Made by a program: the position numbers and the translations under genes. The notes beneath the pieces were generated by a model that saw nothing but the letters and a program-made list of their open reading frames with translations, was not told the origin of the DNA and did no database searches. Shown here one piece after another: positions 63,074 through 64,000 of a stretch of 64,000 nucleotides of DNA (its first letter is position 1; each line of letters opens with the position of its first letter). Source of the DNA: Sphingobium sp. CCH11-B1 (GTDB lineage: Bacteria > Pseudomonadota > Alphaproteobacteria > Sphingomonadales > Sphingomonadaceae); NCBI RefSeq assembly GCF_001556865.1, contig NZ_LSJY01000018.1, forward strand, positions 1 to 64,000, given 5' to 3'.

Positions 63074-63304
63074 CTATGCGTCCGTCGCCGGTGAAAGGCT
63101 GGTCCACACCGTGTCGAAGTCCGTGCCCGTCATCACCAGAACCGAGGCTGGATAACCCGAGTCCGCAGCCTTTCGGGCGGTGCCGGTGGCGCTTTCGACC
63201 GCCTTTGCCTGCGTGGCAAAGGGACCATAATATTTGTTGTCCAGGTTGATCTTCCACACGCCCTCATGTTCCAGGACGATGTAACGGGCATGGGGCAGGG
63301 CCAT
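63074..63304 (-). CDS. DUF2188-like small protein
   Basis: A 76-residue protein resembling DUF2188 domains: WKINLDNKYYGPFATQAKAVESA. Function unknown. It starts 1 nt after the stop of the glycosylase gene, so the two form an operon. Confidence 0.75.
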   Translation of the reverse strand: MALPHARYIVLEHEGVWKINLDNKYYGPFATQAKAVESATGTARKAADSGYPASVLVMTGTDFDTVWTSLSPATDA

Positions 63305-63305
63305 G

Positions 63306-63923
63306 TCAAAGAACCTCCGTATTATAATGGTGCCAGGCCATAATCGCCGCCGCGCCGCGATGGGGGCGCCAGCGTTCGGCCAATTCCCGGGTCAATTTCT
63401 CGCTCGGCCGTTCGGCAAGGCCCAGGATACGGCCGACCTCCACCTGCACCGCCAGGTCGCCGGCAGGCCAGATGTCGGGGCGACCTTCGGCGAAAAGCAG
63501 GTAGATTTCTGCGGACCAGCGGCCGATCCCCTTGATCTGAACCAGTTGGGAAATCGCTTCCTCGTCGTCGGCCGGCAGGGCATGAAGGTCGAGCGCACCC
63601 GACACGACCAGTTCCGCCAGACTGCGGGCATAGCCTTGTTTCTGGCGGGACAGACCGCATGCGCGCAGCACATCATAGTCTCGCGCAAGCAATGCCTCGG
63701 GCGCGCAGCCTTCGCCCAGTTCCGTCTCCAGCCTGCGCCAGACCGCGGCGGCGGACGCAACGCTCACCTGCTGGCCGACAATCGTGCGCAACAGCGTTTC
63801 ATAGCCGGGCTCCCGCACGCGCGGCGCAGGGTAGCCGACCCGCTGGATCGCGGCGGCGAAGCCGGGTTCAAGCAGCGCGATCGCATCCAGGCTGGCGCGC
63901 ATCTCATCAGCGGTCGTCACCAT
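63306..63923 (-). CDS. DNA-3-methyladenine glycosylase (AlkA-type, HhH-GPD)
   Basis: Base-excision glycosylase of 205 residues that removes alkylated bases. The helix-hairpin-helix is QLVQIKGIGRWSAEIYLLF, and the catalytic Asp is in IWPAGDLAVQVEVGR. ETLLRTIVGQQVSVASAAAVW is the other family signature. It lacks the AlkA N-terminal domain, as in short MagIII/yeast Mag-like members. The start at 63923 is preferred; an earlier ATG (63980) adds 19 unlike residues. Met7 of the chosen form is a further option. Confidence 0.93.
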   Translation of the reverse strand: MVTTADEMRASLDAIALLEPGFAAAIQRVGYPAPRVREPGYETLLRTIVGQQVSVASAAAVWRRLETELGEGCAPEALLARDYDVLRACGLSRQKQGYARSLAELVVSGALDLHALPADDEEAISQLVQIKGIGRWSAEIYLLFAEGRPDIWPAGDLAVQVEVGRILGLAERPSEKLTRELAERWRPHRGAAAIMAWHHYNTEVL

Positions 63924-64000
63924 CGCTCTATGCTCGACCCTTGCTTTCCGGATGCCGCTCCGCCAGAGCGGCGGAAACAATCTAGGGGACTGGATAAATG

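Noticed and set aside
63998..64000. ATG at the last three bases, with AGGGGAC upstream, as start of a further plus-strand gene
   Set aside because: Only the start codon is inside the window; no coding sequence can be judged.
1..64000. CRISPR arrays, rRNA genes, prophage or secretion-system genes
   Set aside because: No regularly spaced repeats, rRNA signatures, or phage structural genes were seen anywhere.

Overview
The window is high-GC, gene-dense, ordinary chromosome of an alphaproteobacterium, most likely a sphingomonad (Sphingobium or Sphingomonas-like). I infer this from the crtY-crtI-crtB carotenoid genes, the HWE-type sensor kinase, an arabinoside locus with a FucP-type transporter, and lineage-typical small proteins. 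No database search was possible, so genus level is inference. I support about 64 protein genes, two tRNAs, one IS end, one probable pseudogene and a set of regulatory sites.

Layout. 1-931: an IS21-like element end and two orphan ORFs, one apparently frameshifted, abut the 3' end of tRNA-Ser(GGA); this looks like the inner border of an integrated island. 1100-9420: cyclophilin, Lrp regulator divergent from alanine dehydrogenase, TauE exporter, phospholipase-D-type synthase, RNA polymerase omega, uracil-DNA glycosylase, and a class A beta-lactamase-like protein without the usual Glu166. 9460-12505: two Acetyltransf_6 (CelD/BcsL-like) proteins around a JmjC-like cupin. 12660-16340: sugar-nucleotide epimerase, KpsF/KdsD, a KdsB-like cytidylyltransferase and a phosphatase, probably for capsule sugars. 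16340-17610: DmeR-DmeF metal efflux with a visible operator. 17680-21900: crtY-crtI-LOG-crtB. 21930-23880: glnK-amtB under a sigma-54 promoter, while rpoN itself lies at 29326-30840 next to lptB. 24680-28080: tldD, zinc-finger protein, tRNA-Val(TAC), a pseudo-receiver/winged-helix regulator.

31860-38100 is an L-arabinose/arabinoside locus: GH51 arabinofuranosidase, AraD1-family protein, FadR-type GntR regulator, FucP-type MFS permease and periplasmic aldose epimerase. A shared motif (ATATGWCSGAKT) in its two control regions is a candidate operator. 38350-48840: kup with tandem direct repeats upstream, an XpaC-TelA operon with an extra 50-residue membrane protein, DUF485-ActP, S10 peptidase, typA. 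49047-50877: a compact cluster of a membrane-tethered LuxR-type protein, two unknowns and a winged-helix protein related to the one at 27054. 50960-64000: NupC, HAD phosphatase, ergothioneine genes egtB-egtD, diguanylate cyclase, PduO, GluQ-RS, HNH, Crp/Fnr, murA followed by a GAF-PAS-HWE kinase with a convergent overlapping response regulator, and an AlkA-type glycosylase.

Most of the window is conserved housekeeping and metabolism. The less understood pieces are the acyltransferase/cupin module, the 49-51 kb regulator cluster with its sister gene at 27 kb, the altered beta-lactamase fold protein, and several unassigned cis-elements.
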